A stretch of 64,000 nucleotides of DNA from Atopobacter sp. AH10 (GTDB taxonomy: Bacteria; Bacillota; Bacilli; Lactobacillales; Aerococcaceae). Location: contig NZ_QXPZ01000022.1 of assembly GCF_003664595.1 (NCBI RefSeq), forward strand, positions 62,001 to 126,000, read 5' to 3'. Made by a program: the position numbers and the translations under genes. Positions 27,895 to 37,025 of this stretch are shown here, piece after piece; position 1 is the stretch's first letter; every line of letters begins with the position of its first letter. The notes under the pieces are model-generated. The model was not told the origin of the DNA. It did not search any database and was given only the letters and a program-made list of their open reading frames with translations.

Positions 27895-29829
27895 ATGGCT
27901 TACCGTCCATTTTTGCGTTATCTCGCTAGTCAATTCAAAAGTCAACAAGATGTCTTTACCGAAATTATTAACCTAAACGCTATTCTTAAGCTTCCAAAAG
28001 GGACAGAACATTTCCTCAGTGATATCCATGGTGAATATGATGCTTTTAATCATGTTCTCCGCAATGGATCTGGGAGTATTCGTGGAAAAATAGATGATTT
28101 GTTCAAAGACCAACTGACTGAAAGTAAGAAACAACTCTTAGCTACTATAATCGCTTATCCCGAAGAAAAGCTAGCTCTAGTAGAAGAAAATAGCAGGTCA
28201 AAAAAAGAATTGGAAGACTTTTACGCAACTATTATTGACCACTTAATTGATTTTACTCGTTTTTGTTCCATCAAATACACACGCTCAAAAGTACGGAAAG
28301 CTTTACCTGATCGTTATCAATATATTATAGAAGAACTTTTATACTGTGACAAACGCATAGCTGATAAAGAAGCTTATTATAAGCAAATAATTGATGACAT
28401 AATTCAATTAGGTCATGGCAAATCATTTATTACCTGTCTTTCCTATGTCATCCAACGTCTCGTCATCGACCATTTGCATGTCGTAGGAGATATTTACGAT
28501 CGTGGCCCTTATCCAGACAAAATAATGGAGGCCTTAATCAACTATCATTCCTTAGACATTCAATGGGGAAACCACGATATGATTTGGATGGCAGCTTATG
28601 CTGGATCTAAAGTCTGCCTGGCCAATGTCGTTCGGATATGTGCTCGCTATCAAAATCTCGGTATTCTAGAAGATGCTTATGGGATTAACTTACGCCCTCT
28701 TTTCCTATTTGCCGAAAAATATTATAGCGTTCACCCAGACTTTATCCCTAAATCTAATGCCTATGAAAGCAGCTTCGATCAAGAAGAAATGGAAAGAGCA
28801 GCCAAACTCCAACGAGCAATGGCCGTCATCCAATTCAAATTAGAGGGGCATATTATCAAACGACGCCCAGAATTTAAAATGGAAAATCGTGACCTCCTCT
28901 CTCGCATCAATTTCAAAAAGGGAGAAATATCCATTGATGGCAAAATTCATCCTATAGACCTATCACACTTTCCAACCGTTGACCCGGACCATCCGCTTGA
29001 GTTAACAAGCGAAGAAAATAGTTTAATGGAAGGACTATTGCGGCGCTTTCAACATAGTCCCCTACTCAAAAAACATATGGATTTCCTTTTCCAAAAGGGT
29101 GACCTCTATACTATTTACAATGGTAACCTCCTCTTGCACGGCTGCATCCCAATGAATGAGGATCGTGACTACATGTCCGTTTGCCTTGAAGGGCATTGCT
29201 ACAAAGGTCGTGCTTTAATGGATAAGTATCGAGAATATGTTTTCTATGCTTACCAACATCCTGAAATAACTGATGACTATGCTACAGATGTTTGCTGGTA
29301 CCTTTGGACAGGGGAAGGCTCTACTTTATTTGGTAAACGAGCCATGAAGACCTTTGAACGATACTACATTAAAGATAAATCTACCCATGTAGAAGAAAAG
29401 AACCCTTACTATGTTTGGCGAAATTCTGAAGAATTTGCCAACAAGCTTTTTTGGGACTTCGGTTTGGTACCAGAAGATGCCCACCTAATCAATGGTCATA
29501 CTCCTGTTCAAGAAATAAAAGGCGAAAGCCCGATCAAGGCAAATGGCAAAGTGATTGTCATCGACGGTGGATTCTCTAAGGCCTATCAAGCTAAAACGGG
29601 TATAGCTGGGTATACTTTATTGTATAACTCTTATGGTTTACAAATCGCCACTCATAAGCCTTTTGAATCCTTACAAAAAGCCGTTGAATCCGAAATCGAT
29701 GTCTTAAATACCAGAAGAGTTGTTGATCATGTGGCTAAAAGGAAACTGGTTAAAGATACCACTATAGGTCAGCAACTGCAGGAACAATTAAGCGATCTAG
29801 AAGCCCTATTGGATGAACATTTAATCTAA
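27895..29829 (+). CDS. fbp: Fructose-1,6-bisphosphatase, class III
   Basis: A 644-residue FBPase of the Firmicutes class III type, a calcineurin-like metallophosphoesterase unrelated to E. coli Fbp or GlpX. Metal-site motifs: FLSDIHGEYDAFNHVL, VVGDIYDRGPYPDKIM, WGNHDMIW and NGHTPVQEIKGE. The enzyme removes the 1-phosphate of fructose 1,6-bisphosphate and is needed for gluconeogenesis. AAAAGGAGG is seven bases before the ATG. A possible cre site lies upstream. A terminator follows. Confidence 0.95.
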   Translation: MAYRPFLRYLASQFKSQQDVFTEIINLNAILKLPKGTEHFLSDIHGEYDAFNHVLRNGSGSIRGKIDDLFKDQLTESKKQLLATIIAYPEEKLALVEENSRSKKELEDFYATIIDHLIDFTRFCSIKYTRSKVRKALPDRYQYIIEELLYCDKRIADKEAYYKQIIDDIIQLGHGKSFITCLSYVIQRLVIDHLHVVGDIYDRGPYPDKIMEALINYHSLDIQWGNHDMIWMAAYAGSKVCLANVVRICARYQNLGILEDAYGINLRPLFLFAEKYYSVHPDFIPKSNAYESSFDQEEMERAAKLQRAMAVIQFKLEGHIIKRRPEFKMENRDLLSRINFKKGEISIDGKIHPIDLSHFPTVDPDHPLELTSEENSLMEGLLRRFQHSPLLKKHMDFLFQKGDLYTIYNGNLLLHGCIPMNEDRDYMSVCLEGHCYKGRALMDKYREYVFYAYQHPEITDDYATDVCWYLWTGEGSTLFGKRAMKTFERYYIKDKSTHVEEKNPYYVWRNSEEFANKLFWDFGLVPEDAHLINGHTPVQEIKGESPIKANGKVIVIDGGFSKAYQAKTGIAGYTLLYNSYGLQIATHKPFESLQKAVESEIDVLNTRRVVDHVAKRKLVKDTTIGQQLQEQLSDLEALLDEHLI

Positions 29830-29869
29830 ATAGGCGCAACACTAGAAAGCTCAATAGACAACAGAATGC

Positions 29870-29920
29870 AAAAGCACGCTTGCTACTCACTCATCTGAAT
29901 GGGTAAAAAGCGTGCTTTTA
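29870..29920 (+). terminator. Terminator after fbp
   Basis: AAAAGCACGC and GCGTGCTTTT form a 10-bp stem around a loop with its own small ACTCA/TGGGT hairpin. The T-run is only four bases. Confidence 0.8.
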
Positions 29921-30073
29921 TCTTGACCTTAATAACTTATTACTATTTACAAGTTTTAAAAACTGCTATCTGACGTTACTCACAGAGTAAAAGTATTCTA
30001 AAAGCTCCTAAGCAAGGTATTTTCTACAAATATCTGCATAAAAATTGATATAATTCGACCAATATCTAAAATT

Positions 30074-30108
30074 AAAGGAAGCGTAGTTATTTCTTCCTCC
30101 TATTTTTT
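30074..30108. terminator. Weak terminator at the end of the MFS cassette
   Basis: AGGAAG/CTTCCT stem with an 11-base loop; T-rich sequence lies on both sides. On the minus strand it would end the 30100-31900 transcript; its left arm follows the stop codon of the 50-residue gene. Confidence 0.5.
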
Positions 30109-30252
30109 TGCTAAACACACAAGGCTATCTTTGCTTAAAAATGGCAGATGATCCATCAATGCTTCTTTAGCTTTTATATCTAGCAATCGAGAAAAATAAT
30201 CCCATTCATCCTGAGAAATAGCGAGAATGCGTAAGATGTCATTAACTTTCAT
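30100..30252 (-). CDS. 50-residue protein of unknown function, last gene of the MFS cassette
   Basis: I do not recognise this small protein. It is soluble-looking and helical: MKVNDILRILAISQDEWDYF, then SRLLDIKAKEALMDHLPFLS, ending in CLAKK, with a single Cys near the end. The ATG at 30252 has GGAG seven bases upstream and lies 4 bp after the MFS stop, so it is very probably translated. Longer in-frame starts inside the MFS gene (30270, 30318) lack a ribosome binding site. It could be a partner, an immunity-type protein or a peptide precursor for the transporter; none of these is shown. Confidence 0.65.
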   Translation of the reverse strand: MKVNDILRILAISQDEWDYFSRLLDIKAKEALMDHLPFLSKDSLVCLAKK

Positions 30253-30256
30253 CCTA

Positions 30257-31483
30257 TCACTCCAATTCATCGCTACGTAAATTGATTCCAAATAAGCCAG
30301 GAAGTAAAAATGTGACAACTAATAAAGCAATACCTGATGTCAGAAAAATATCTACACTAGAAGCAAGATCAAAGAGGTAGCCAAATAGCAACATACTTAG
30401 GGGTAAAGAAACCTGTGTGAGTGCGTTTAAGACGGCAAAAACTCTTCCTTGAAATTCTTGTGGAATCTTCACCATTGACCAACTAGATATAAGAATGTTG
30501 CAGGTAGTAATAGCTAATCCTAGAATAAAGAAATAACCCCCTATCACTACTGGCCAAATACTTTTGGATAAATTTAATTGCAAAAATAAGCCTAATACAC
30601 ATGTCGCTAAAGCGATTAAGCTAATCGCATGCCTAGCAATATTAAGCGTTCTTTGGGATCGGATTTTAGCTGTTAGTAATGATCCTAACAATAAACCAAT
30701 AGCTAAAATACTATCATTAATGGCAAAAGCTTTATTCGATAAAGCTAGGATATTCAGCTGTAAAAATGGCAAGCCTACGTTAACAATACCAAGTATAAAG
30801 TTTATCGCTAGAACAAAAACCAATCCAAAGACAATTTTTTTATATTGAGCTATGAAGCGAATTCCTGATTTAAATAGTGCAAGGAGACTCTGCTCTTTAA
30901 TCTCTTCTCTCGTCTCTTGATGGCGGAAATCAATTCCCCAATAAATGACCAGAACTAAAAATTCCATGACTACTTCTACCAACAGTACACCAAGCAAAGC
31001 AAATTTATCGTAAATAAATACGGCAATGATAGGGCTTAGCACCATACTTAGCGCCTGCATCAACTGTAAGGATGATCGAAAAGATTGGATCTCAGACTCC
31101 TGGACTATACTAATTGTTGCTGAGTTTAATGTCGTGGATAAAAATTGATCTGATAATTTTAAAACAATAAGCAGTAAAACAATCGAAATGAATTGAGTAT
31201 ATCCTAAACGATTGATTAAGATAAAACTAATGATAGCTAAACAACTAATCATTTGGGATACACGTATAATTCTATTTTTATTATATTTATCCACTATAGC
31301 CCCTAAAACAGGTAACAAAACTAAAGCCGCTAAAGGGCCAATCATTTGTGAAACACTATATAATAGAACTGATTTTAACTTTTTTAGTATATACAAGCCC
31401 AAAACAAAAGAAAGTATACTACTTCCAAATTGGCCTAAGGCATTGCCCGTTAACAACATTAATTTAGACTTATTCTGATTCAA
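30257..31483 (-). CDS. MFS transporter, multidrug/macrolide efflux type
   Basis: A 408-residue protein with about 12 membrane helices, beginning LMLLTGNALGQFGSSILSFV. The loop between helices 2 and 3 carries GAIVDKYNKNRIIRVSQ (the MFS motif A, GxxxDRxxRRR-like). Its overall pattern resembles the MefA/MFS_3 exporters. The start is a TTG nine bases after GGGAGG; it overlaps the end of the upstream retropepsin-like gene by 14 bp in another frame. Substrate unknown. The gene lies between an unusual protease-like protein and a 50-residue protein, so peptide export is possible but is inference. Confidence 0.87.
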   Translation of the reverse strand: MNQNKSKLMLLTGNALGQFGSSILSFVLGLYILKKLKSVLLYSVSQMIGPLAALVLLPVLGAIVDKYNKNRIIRVSQMISCLAIISFILINRLGYTQFISIVLLLIVLKLSDQFLSTTLNSATISIVQESEIQSFRSSLQLMQALSMVLSPIIAVFIYDKFALLGVLLVEVVMEFLVLVIYWGIDFRHQETREEIKEQSLLALFKSGIRFIAQYKKIVFGLVFVLAINFILGIVNVGLPFLQLNILALSNKAFAINDSILAIGLLLGSLLTAKIRSQRTLNIARHAISLIALATCVLGLFLQLNLSKSIWPVVIGGYFFILGLAITTCNILISSWSMVKIPQEFQGRVFAVLNALTQVSLPLSMLLFGYLFDLASSVDIFLTSGIALLVVTFLLPGLFGINLRSDELE

Positions 31484-31808
31484 TCAACACAACCTCCCTT
31501 TTCTTGTTATCACAATAGAGCTTATATTTTTTAAAGGCATCTATTCCTAATTTTAAGAGCCACTGATAATAAAAAGTTTTCACATCAATCATCGCCATCA
31601 CAATATCAGCTTTTCCAAATCTAAATCTAACATTTCTAAGTTCTGGAATTTTACGAAAATAAATCCCATTGATTCCTAAAACAATCGTTCTTCTACAGCG
31701 AACTATTTCCTTATTCTGAAGTAATTCTTTAGAGATAACCGACCTATTTGCAGCTAAATCAATGAGTGTTTTTACTTTTTTCCCCTTGTACTCAAGTTCT
31801 ACAAGCAA
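31470..31808 (-). CDS. Retropepsin-like protein with altered catalytic motif and unclear start
   Basis: I do not know a named homologue. The translation looks like a single retropepsin (aspartyl protease) lobe: VELEYKGKKVKTLIDLAANR then SVIS, where active enzymes have LIDTGAxxSxIS, and a C-terminal LLKLGIDAFKKYKLYCD, where active ones have LLGxDFLxxYxxxID. The catalytic D-T-G is D-L-A, so activity is doubtful. The frame stays open upstream to 31892 (...SVLKVPIISRNQ), joining a strong AAAGGAGG (31892-31899), but no ATG, GTG or TTG lies at proper spacing. The TTG at 31808 has no ribosome binding site. So the 5' end is either broken (pseudogene) or uses an unusual start. It overlaps the MFS gene. 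Confidence 0.55.
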   Translation of the reverse strand: MLVELEYKGKKVKTLIDLAANRSVISKELLQNKEIVRCRRTIVLGINGIYFRKIPELRNVRFRFGKADIVMAMIDVKTFYYQWLLKLGIDAFKKYKLYCDNKKREVVLIESE

Positions 31809-31891
31809 TTGATTTCTAGAGATAATAGGTACTTTTAAAACAGAACTCTCCGCACTTAGATCTCTAGCAATGAATAAGCCTCTTTGTCTAG

Positions 31892-31948
31892 CCTCCTTTA
31901 TACTTTTTTAAAGTATACACTTAAAAAAATGAGATGTCTATACTTTTT
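31892..31948 (-). promoter_or_regulatory. Promoter with palindromic operator upstream of the MFS cassette
   Basis: On the minus strand TAGACA (31935-31940) and TATACT (31912-31917) are 17 bp apart. The -10 lies inside the perfect palindrome TATACTTT-TTT-AAAGTATA (31899-31917), and a further TATACTTTTT copy covers the -35 (31939-31948). The arrangement suggests a dimeric repressor that blocks the promoter. No regulator gene is adjacent. The leader before AAAGGAGG would be only a few bases. Confidence 0.65.
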
Positions 31949-32035
31949 ATTAATTATTTATTCTTATTTTTTCATCTATTTTCTATATTCCCTCTATAGC
32001 CATCATCAATTATTAATCTATATAGTCTTAATAGA

Positions 32036-32093
32036 TAAAAAACGCCATCTAAGTCAAAGCCTATTACTTCTTTGACATAAATGACGTCTTTTA
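32036..32093 (-). terminator. Terminator after the lysine-riboswitch-controlled transporter
   Basis: On the minus strand an imperfect long stem (AAAGACGTCAT with ATGGCGTTTTT, and TCAAAG with CTTTGA inside) ends in a T-run. It separates the transporter from the MFS cassette. Confidence 0.8.
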
Positions 32094-32119
32094 TAGTTTA
32101 AATCATCAAGATGAATTTC

Positions 32120-33733
32120 TTATAATTTTGCACGAACCGGATCTTCACCTGCTTTAACTTTTAAGAAAGTTAATATCCCAACAATCATTAAAATACCTGC
32201 TAACAAAGGTATATAGGGGTTTTGAACAAAGCCGGCAATGATATAGCACATTCCAGACACGAGAGCAACGGTCAAGGCATAAGGCAATTGAGTGGATACG
32301 TGAACCACATGCTTACAAGCTGCACCAGCTGAAGACATAATCGTCGTATCGCTGATAGGTGAACAATGATCCCCACAAACCGCCCCAGCTAAGCAGGCAG
32401 ATAAGCTAATAAAGAATAGTGGTTCTTCTACCGTAAACATCGAGCATACAATTGGAATCAAAATACCAAATGTTCCCCAACTTGTCCCTGTTGCAAAGGC
32501 TAACAAGCAAGCTACAACAAAAATACAAACTGGTAAGAAAAGTTGCAAGTTCCCTGCTACTCCGCTCATGACATGACCTACAAACTCCGCACTTCCCAAT
32601 AATTCATTAGAAATATTTTTTAAGGAAGTGGCCATCGTCAAAATAATCATAGCGGATACCATGGCATTAAAACCTTGTGTTAAACAATTCATGGCTTCAT
32701 CGAAATTAAGAACTCGTCTTATTAGTAAATAAGATATGGTAAAGAGAAGTGTAATCATAGCTCCCCATGGCAAGGCAACTGTCGCATCTGTATTTCCAAA
32801 AGCTCCTACAAAATTTCCTACAAATTCGCTCTTAGGATTAAAGAATCCGCCCACATATATTAAAGCTAAAACGGAATTTACAATTAAAACTAGGATAGGT
32901 AAAACTAAGTCTAATACGTGAGCTGCATCAACGCCCTTTTGTATTTCAACTTCCTCCACTAAGGCACTTCTATCCTCTCCTTGAATAGCTTTTTCTTCAT
33001 AGGAAAGCATAGAGCCAAAATCGTCTCTTCTCCAAATTAACACGATAACAAACACCAAAGTTAAGAGAGAATAATAATTATAGGGGATAGCTTTCACAAA
33101 CATGGTAATCCCACTCATACCCGTCCCCTCTGCATAACCAGAAACTGCAGCTGCCCAAGAGGAAATTGGGGCAATCATACATATTGGTGCTGCAGTTGCA
33201 TCAATAATATAGGCCAATTTTGCACGAGAAATATTAAAACGGCTGGTTATAGGTTGCATCACACTGCCTACTGTAAGGCAATTAAAATAATCATCGATAA
33301 AAATTAATATTCCCAGTAAAAATGTTGCAAACTGCGCGCCACGACGGGATTTAATATGCTTTGATGCCCATTCTCCAAAAGCATTAGTTCCCCCGCTTTT
33401 GTTAATTAGGGCAACTAACATCCCTAAGAGAACCAAAAACAGAAAAATACCTGCTGTCCCAGAAACAGCCTTTATCAAGCCGTCATTAACAACATGATCC
33501 ATTGTTTTAGCTAAAGAGCCCTTACTGGCCAATATGGCTCCAACCAATATACCTGTAAACAAAGAAGGATAAACTTCTTTAGTGATCAAAGCCAAACTAA
33601 TAGCGACAATAGGCGGGACAAGCGCCCAAAATGTGGCATGAGTTGGTATTCCACTTGCCGCTACAGCATAACTCCCTCCTATAGCAACAAGTCCCAGTAT
33701 CAGCGCTCCAACGAGATTTCTATTTGTGGTCAT
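32120..33733 (-). CDS. lysW: NhaC-family transporter under lysine riboswitch control, probable lysine transporter
   Basis: A 537-residue membrane protein with about 11-12 helices of the NhaC antiporter superfamily (IFIDDYFNCLTVGSVMQPIT; APISSWAAAVSGYAEGTGMS; GDHCSPISDTTIMSSAGAAC). Family members are usually annotated as Na+/H+ antiporters, but an L-box riboswitch precedes this gene. NhaC-type genes under L boxes have been predicted to be lysine transporters (LysW), so lysine uptake is the better call. The ATG at 33733 follows AAAGGAAG seven bases upstream; the in-frame upstream codons to 33784 lie inside the terminator hairpin. It is monocistronic with its own terminator. Confidence 0.82.
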   Translation of the reverse strand: MTTNRNLVGALILGLVAIGGSYAVAASGIPTHATFWALVPPIVAISLALITKEVYPSLFTGILVGAILASKGSLAKTMDHVVNDGLIKAVSGTAGIFLFLVLLGMLVALINKSGGTNAFGEWASKHIKSRRGAQFATFLLGILIFIDDYFNCLTVGSVMQPITSRFNISRAKLAYIIDATAAPICMIAPISSWAAAVSGYAEGTGMSGITMFVKAIPYNYYSLLTLVFVIVLIWRRDDFGSMLSYEEKAIQGEDRSALVEEVEIQKGVDAAHVLDLVLPILVLIVNSVLALIYVGGFFNPKSEFVGNFVGAFGNTDATVALPWGAMITLLFTISYLLIRRVLNFDEAMNCLTQGFNAMVSAMIILTMATSLKNISNELLGSAEFVGHVMSGVAGNLQLFLPVCIFVVACLLAFATGTSWGTFGILIPIVCSMFTVEEPLFFISLSACLAGAVCGDHCSPISDTTIMSSAGAACKHVVHVSTQLPYALTVALVSGMCYIIAGFVQNPYIPLLAGILMIVGILTFLKVKAGEDPVRAKL

Positions 33734-33761
33734 GAAAAATCTTCCTTTCTTCCATTTACCC

Positions 33762-33990
33762 AAAAAAAGCCATGATAGCATCATGGCTTTTGAATCTCTC
33801 CATTAAGAAAAACCCAAAAGGCATGACAGCTCAACGTTCTACTGAAAGAACGACAGTCCGCAGTATATTCTACAACGGCCCGGTATTAAGTCGCTTTGGC
33901 CTCAACAACTTAACCCTCGGCGTGTTTCCCTTTCTCCTTCATCTGTTGGCCAGAGATGAAAGTTACTGATGAAACACGCACCTCTATCAT
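33762..33990 (-). promoter_or_regulatory. Lysine riboswitch (L box) with transcription terminator
   Basis: On the minus strand the leader starts with AGAGGTGCG (33978-33986), then AGTAACT, GGAGAAAGGG and CGCCGAGG, the core strings of the lysine aptamer (normally CGCCGAAG). A P3-like stem TTAAGT/ACTTAA and a stem GTTCT/AGAAC flanked by ACTGTC and GAGCTGTC follow. The aptamer spans about 33818-33990. Then AAAGCCATGA/TCATGGCTTT with a seven-T run (33762-33790) forms the terminator. High lysine should favour termination and turn the transporter off. Confidence 0.88.
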
Positions 33991-34028
33991 GTCGACTAAT
34001 TTCAAGCGTTAGTGATTTCTTTTGATTC

Positions 34029-34057
34029 ATTATAATTTTTTTTTAATTTAATATCAA
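34029..34057 (-). promoter_or_regulatory. Promoter of the lysine riboswitch leader
   Basis: TTGATA (34052-34057) and TATAAT (34029-34034) with a 17-bp, A-rich spacer, about 40 bp before the aptamer. Confidence 0.85.
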
Positions 34058-34230
34058 GTATTTATTAAAAATAAACTAGTCTAATTATTCCTTTTTTCCC
34101 TCTTATCTTCTCCTTCACTATTTGTAATGCTTCTCCTTCCATAAAGAATTTAGGTAAAATCCTTTAAAATATCGGCTAATTTTCGAATAGATTTATTATG
34201 TACTCGTCTTTCTATCATCCTTCAAAAGCC
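34058..34230. other. Intergenic region between clpB and the lysine transporter
   Basis: Very AT-rich. No ORF or convincing structure seen between the riboswitch promoter and the clpB terminator. Confidence 0.5.
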
Positions 34231-34328
34231 AAAATACTTCACTCCCTTTATTCATCTCTCAAAGAGGGAGGGAAAATACAAGATCCACCTCTTTGGACTT
34301 GATTGACATAGGAGTGAAGTATTTTTTT
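34231..34328 (-). terminator. Large double-stem terminator after clpB
   Basis: Outer arms AAATACTTCACTCC and GGAGTGAAGTATTT (14 bp) enclose an inner stem CAAAGAGG/CCTCTTTG with a loop of about 20 bases. T-runs lie on the outside on both strands. The size (about 100 bases) is unusual for a simple terminator. Confidence 0.75.
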
Positions 34329-34340
34329 ACGTTATAACGA

Positions 34341-36956
34341 TTAACTTTCTAATTCAGCATCTGCTATTGTGACAAAACTAACTTTTCCGTCTTTAACGTC
34401 CACTTCAACACTTGTTTCAGGTAAGACATCCCCCTTGATGATAGCTTTCGCTAATGGCGTTTCGATCGCCTTCGTTATAAAGCGAGCAATTGGCCGAGCC
34501 CCATAAATTGGATCATATCCATTTTCAACAATAAAATGATAAAGCGCATCAGTAAAGCTTAAGTGAATGTTCCTATCTTCTAAGCGGTCAGCTAAAAGTT
34601 TAGTCATCTTCTTAGCTATCCCAGTCACATTATCTTCCGTTAACGGGCTAAAGAAGATGGTATCATCAATTCTGTTTAAAAATTCAGGTTTAAAGGTTTG
34701 TTTCAAAGTCTTTTCAACCTCTTGGCGACTGGATTCAGAAATACTGCCATCTGCTTCTACTCCATCTAAAAGATATTGAGAACCTATATTACTTGTCATA
34801 ATCAAGACAGTATTCTTAAAATCTACCACGTTCCCTTGAGAGTCCGTTAAGCGCCCATCATCCAAAACCTGCAAAAGAATATTAAAGACATCTGGATGCG
34901 CTTTTTCAATTTCATCCAACAAGACAATAGTATAAGGATTACGCCGAACAGCCTCCGTTAATTGACCTCCTTCTTCATAACCCACATATCCTGGAGGGGC
35001 TCCAACTAGACGAGACACGGCAAATTTCTCCATGTATTCACTCATATCGATACGTACCATATGGGATTCGTCATCAAAAAGATTTTCTGCCAATGCTTTC
35101 GCTAATTCCGTCTTCCCTACCCCTGTTGGACCCAAGAAGAGGAATGAGCCAATTGGTTGATTTGGATCTTGCAAACCAGCCCTTGAGCGTAAAACTGCAT
35201 CGCTAACTTTTTGTACAGCCTCATCTTGCCCAATGACCCGTTTATGCAAATCATCTGACAAATGCAATAATTTTTCTCTTTCGCCTTCTACCAAACGATT
35301 AACAGGAATACCGGTCAGTCGTCCAACAACACGAGCAATCTCATCATCCGAAACAGATTCTTGAACTAAACGTTCGACGTTCTCATCCTTACCCTTATCA
35401 TTAAGAGCTTTTAGTTCATGTTCTAATTGAGGTATAATCCCGTGACGCAATTCTGCCGCACGTTCCAAATTATAGTCGGCTTCAGCTTCTTCAAGATTGT
35501 GACGGGCTGTATCTAATTCTTTCCGTTTATCACGCAATTTTTGAGCCGCTTGTTTTTCAACTTCCCATTGATTCTTTAGCTTATTGCTTTCCTCACGTAG
35601 ATCAGCCAATTCCTCTTTAAGAGCCTCCAAGCGCCGTTTAGAACCTTCATCAGTTTCCTTCTTCAAGGCAGCTTCTTCAATTTCTAACTGCATCAAGCGC
35701 CTGGTGACTTGGTCTAATTCTGATGGCATAGAGTTCATTTCAACCCGAATGGTTGCACAAGCTTCATCGACTAAATCTATGGCCTTATCTGGTAAGTAAC
35801 GGTCTGTAATATAGCGATGGCTCAATACTGCTGCAGCAACTAAGGCGTTATCTTGGATATTCACACTATGGTGAATTTCAAAACGTTCCTTCAATCCCCT
35901 TAAAATACTTATTGTATCTTCTACTGAAGGTTCTTGAACTAAAACCTTTTGGAACCGTCTCTCAAGTGCCTTATCTTTCTCCATATATTGCCGGTACTCA
36001 TCTAAAGTCGTTGCCCCAATGCAGTGAAGTTCTCCACGTGCAAGCATTGGTTTAAGCAAGTTCCCTGCATCCATGGATCCTTCTGTCTTCCCAGCACCCA
36101 CTATAGTATGAATTTCATCAATAAAGAGAATAATTTCCCCTTCGCTCTTCTTTACTTCTTTTAGAACACCCTTCAAGCGCTCTTCAAATTCCCCACGATA
36201 CTTAGCTCCAGCTATTAAAGCTCCCATATCTAAAGAATAAATTGTTTTCCCTTTTAAATTTTCTGGGACGTCTTTCCTAACAATACGTTGAGCCAAGCCT
36301 TCAATAATAGCTGTCTTCCCTACACCAGGAGCCCCAATTAAAACAGGATTATTTTTAGTCTTACGGGACAAAATACGAATGACATCACGAATTTCAGCAT
36401 CACGACCGATCACCGGATCTTGCTTGCCACTCTTTACTTGCTCATTCAAATTAATGGCATATTGCTTCAAAGCTTCGTATTGTTCTTCTTGATTAGCTGA
36501 GACCACACGCTCGCCTCCTCTTACTTCTTCAATCAATGTTTTGAATTTTTCTTTTGTTAGCCCCTGACTCTCCAAAAACTTAGTCAAGTCAGAGTTCTTT
36601 TGATCAAACAAAGCTAAGAGAACAATTTCTGTTGAAAGATATTCATCCTCGAAACTTGTTTTTATTTGATCAGCATCAGTTAATAAGCGATATAAAGATG
36701 AACTCATTGTTTGCCCATATTGAACAGATTCTCCAGCAACTTCTGGAATTCTATCTAGAGCTCGGTCCACCACTTGAGTAAAGGAATCTTTGTCCACACC
36801 AGCCCGCTCATAAAGGCGAGCAGCAAAATGATCTGGCTGTAGAAAAATCTTCCACAGATGCGGAATATCAATCGCTTGATGGTGACGAGTTATCGCAACT
36901 TGTTGGGCATCCCCCATTGCTTGTTGCATTGTCGTTGTCATTTGATCAATCGCCAT
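34341..36956 (-). CDS. clpB: ClpB disaggregase (AAA+ chaperone)
   Basis: An 871-residue ClpB that, with DnaK, pulls proteins out of aggregates. N-domain about residues 1-150; first AAA+ module with [19 protein letters not shown] and [12 protein letters not shown]; middle coiled coil about 400-525 (Lys/Glu-rich), which distinguishes ClpB from ClpC; second module with [18 protein letters not shown] and [15 protein letters not shown]-terminal D2-small domain with [10 protein letters not shown]. It has no ClpP-binding IGF loop that I can see. A CtsR-type operator covers the -35, so it is probably heat-shock controlled. Monocistronic. Confidence 0.96.
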   Translation of the reverse strand: MAIDQMTTTMQQAMGDAQQVAITRHHQAIDIPHLWKIFLQPDHFAARLYERAGVDKDSFTQVVDRALDRIPEVAGESVQYGQTMSSSLYRLLTDADQIKTSFEDEYLSTEIVLLALFDQKNSDLTKFLESQGLTKEKFKTLIEEVRGGERVVSANQEEQYEALKQYAINLNEQVKSGKQDPVIGRDAEIRDVIRILSRKTKNNPVLIGAPGVGKTAIIEGLAQRIVRKDVPENLKGKTIYSLDMGALIAGAKYRGEFEERLKGVLKEVKKSEGEIILFIDEIHTIVGAGKTEGSMDAGNLLKPMLARGELHCIGATTLDEYRQYMEKDKALERRFQKVLVQEPSVEDTISILRGLKERFEIHHSVNIQDNALVAAAVLSHRYITDRYLPDKAIDLVDEACATIRVEMNSMPSELDQVTRRLMQLEIEEAALKKETDEGSKRRLEALKEELADLREESNKLKNQWEVEKQAAQKLRDKRKELDTARHNLEEAEADYNLERAAELRHGIIPQLEHELKALNDKGKDENVERLVQESVSDDEIARVVGRLTGIPVNRLVEGEREKLLHLSDDLHKRVIGQDEAVQKVSDAVLRSRAGLQDPNQPIGSFLFLGPTGVGKTELAKALAENLFDDESHMVRIDMSEYMEKFAVSRLVGAPPGYVGYEEGGQLTEAVRRNPYTIVLLDEIEKAHPDVFNILLQVLDDGRLTDSQGNVVDFKNTVLIMTSNIGSQYLLDGVEADGSISESSRQEVEKTLKQTFKPEFLNRIDDTIFFSPLTEDNVTGIAKKMTKLLADRLEDRNIHLSFTDALYHFIVENGYDPIYGARPIARFITKAIETPLAKAIIKGDVLPETSVEVDVKDGKVSFVTIADAELES

Positions 36957-36986
36957 CCTATCATCCTCCCTTCTCTTCTTGTTTAC

Positions 36987-37025
36987 AGTATATCACGTTA
37001 AGGTCAAAGGTCAAGATTAATCAAA
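36987..37025 (-). promoter_or_regulatory. clpB promoter overlapped by CtsR-type heptads
   Basis: On the plus strand GGTCAAA (37002-37008) is followed at once by GGTCAAG (37009-37015), then ATT and AATCAAA (37019-37025). CtsR consensus is RGTCAAA-NAN-RGTCAAA; the second and third heptads keep the 3-bp spacing with small mismatches, while the first is fused without a spacer. On the minus strand TTGACC (37009-37014) and TATACT (36987-36992) are 16 bp apart, so the operator covers the -35. Confidence 0.75.

Noticed and set aside
29990-30056. TATAAT near 30050 as a plus-strand promoter facing the MFS cassette
   Set aside because: No acceptable -35 and nothing to transcribe except antisense to the cassette; likely chance in AT-rich DNA.
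31884-32075. Plus-strand ORF rich in Leu/Tyr/Ile
   Set aside because: No ribosome binding site; it runs over the MFS-cassette promoter and the lysW terminator, and its composition reflects AT-rich DNA.
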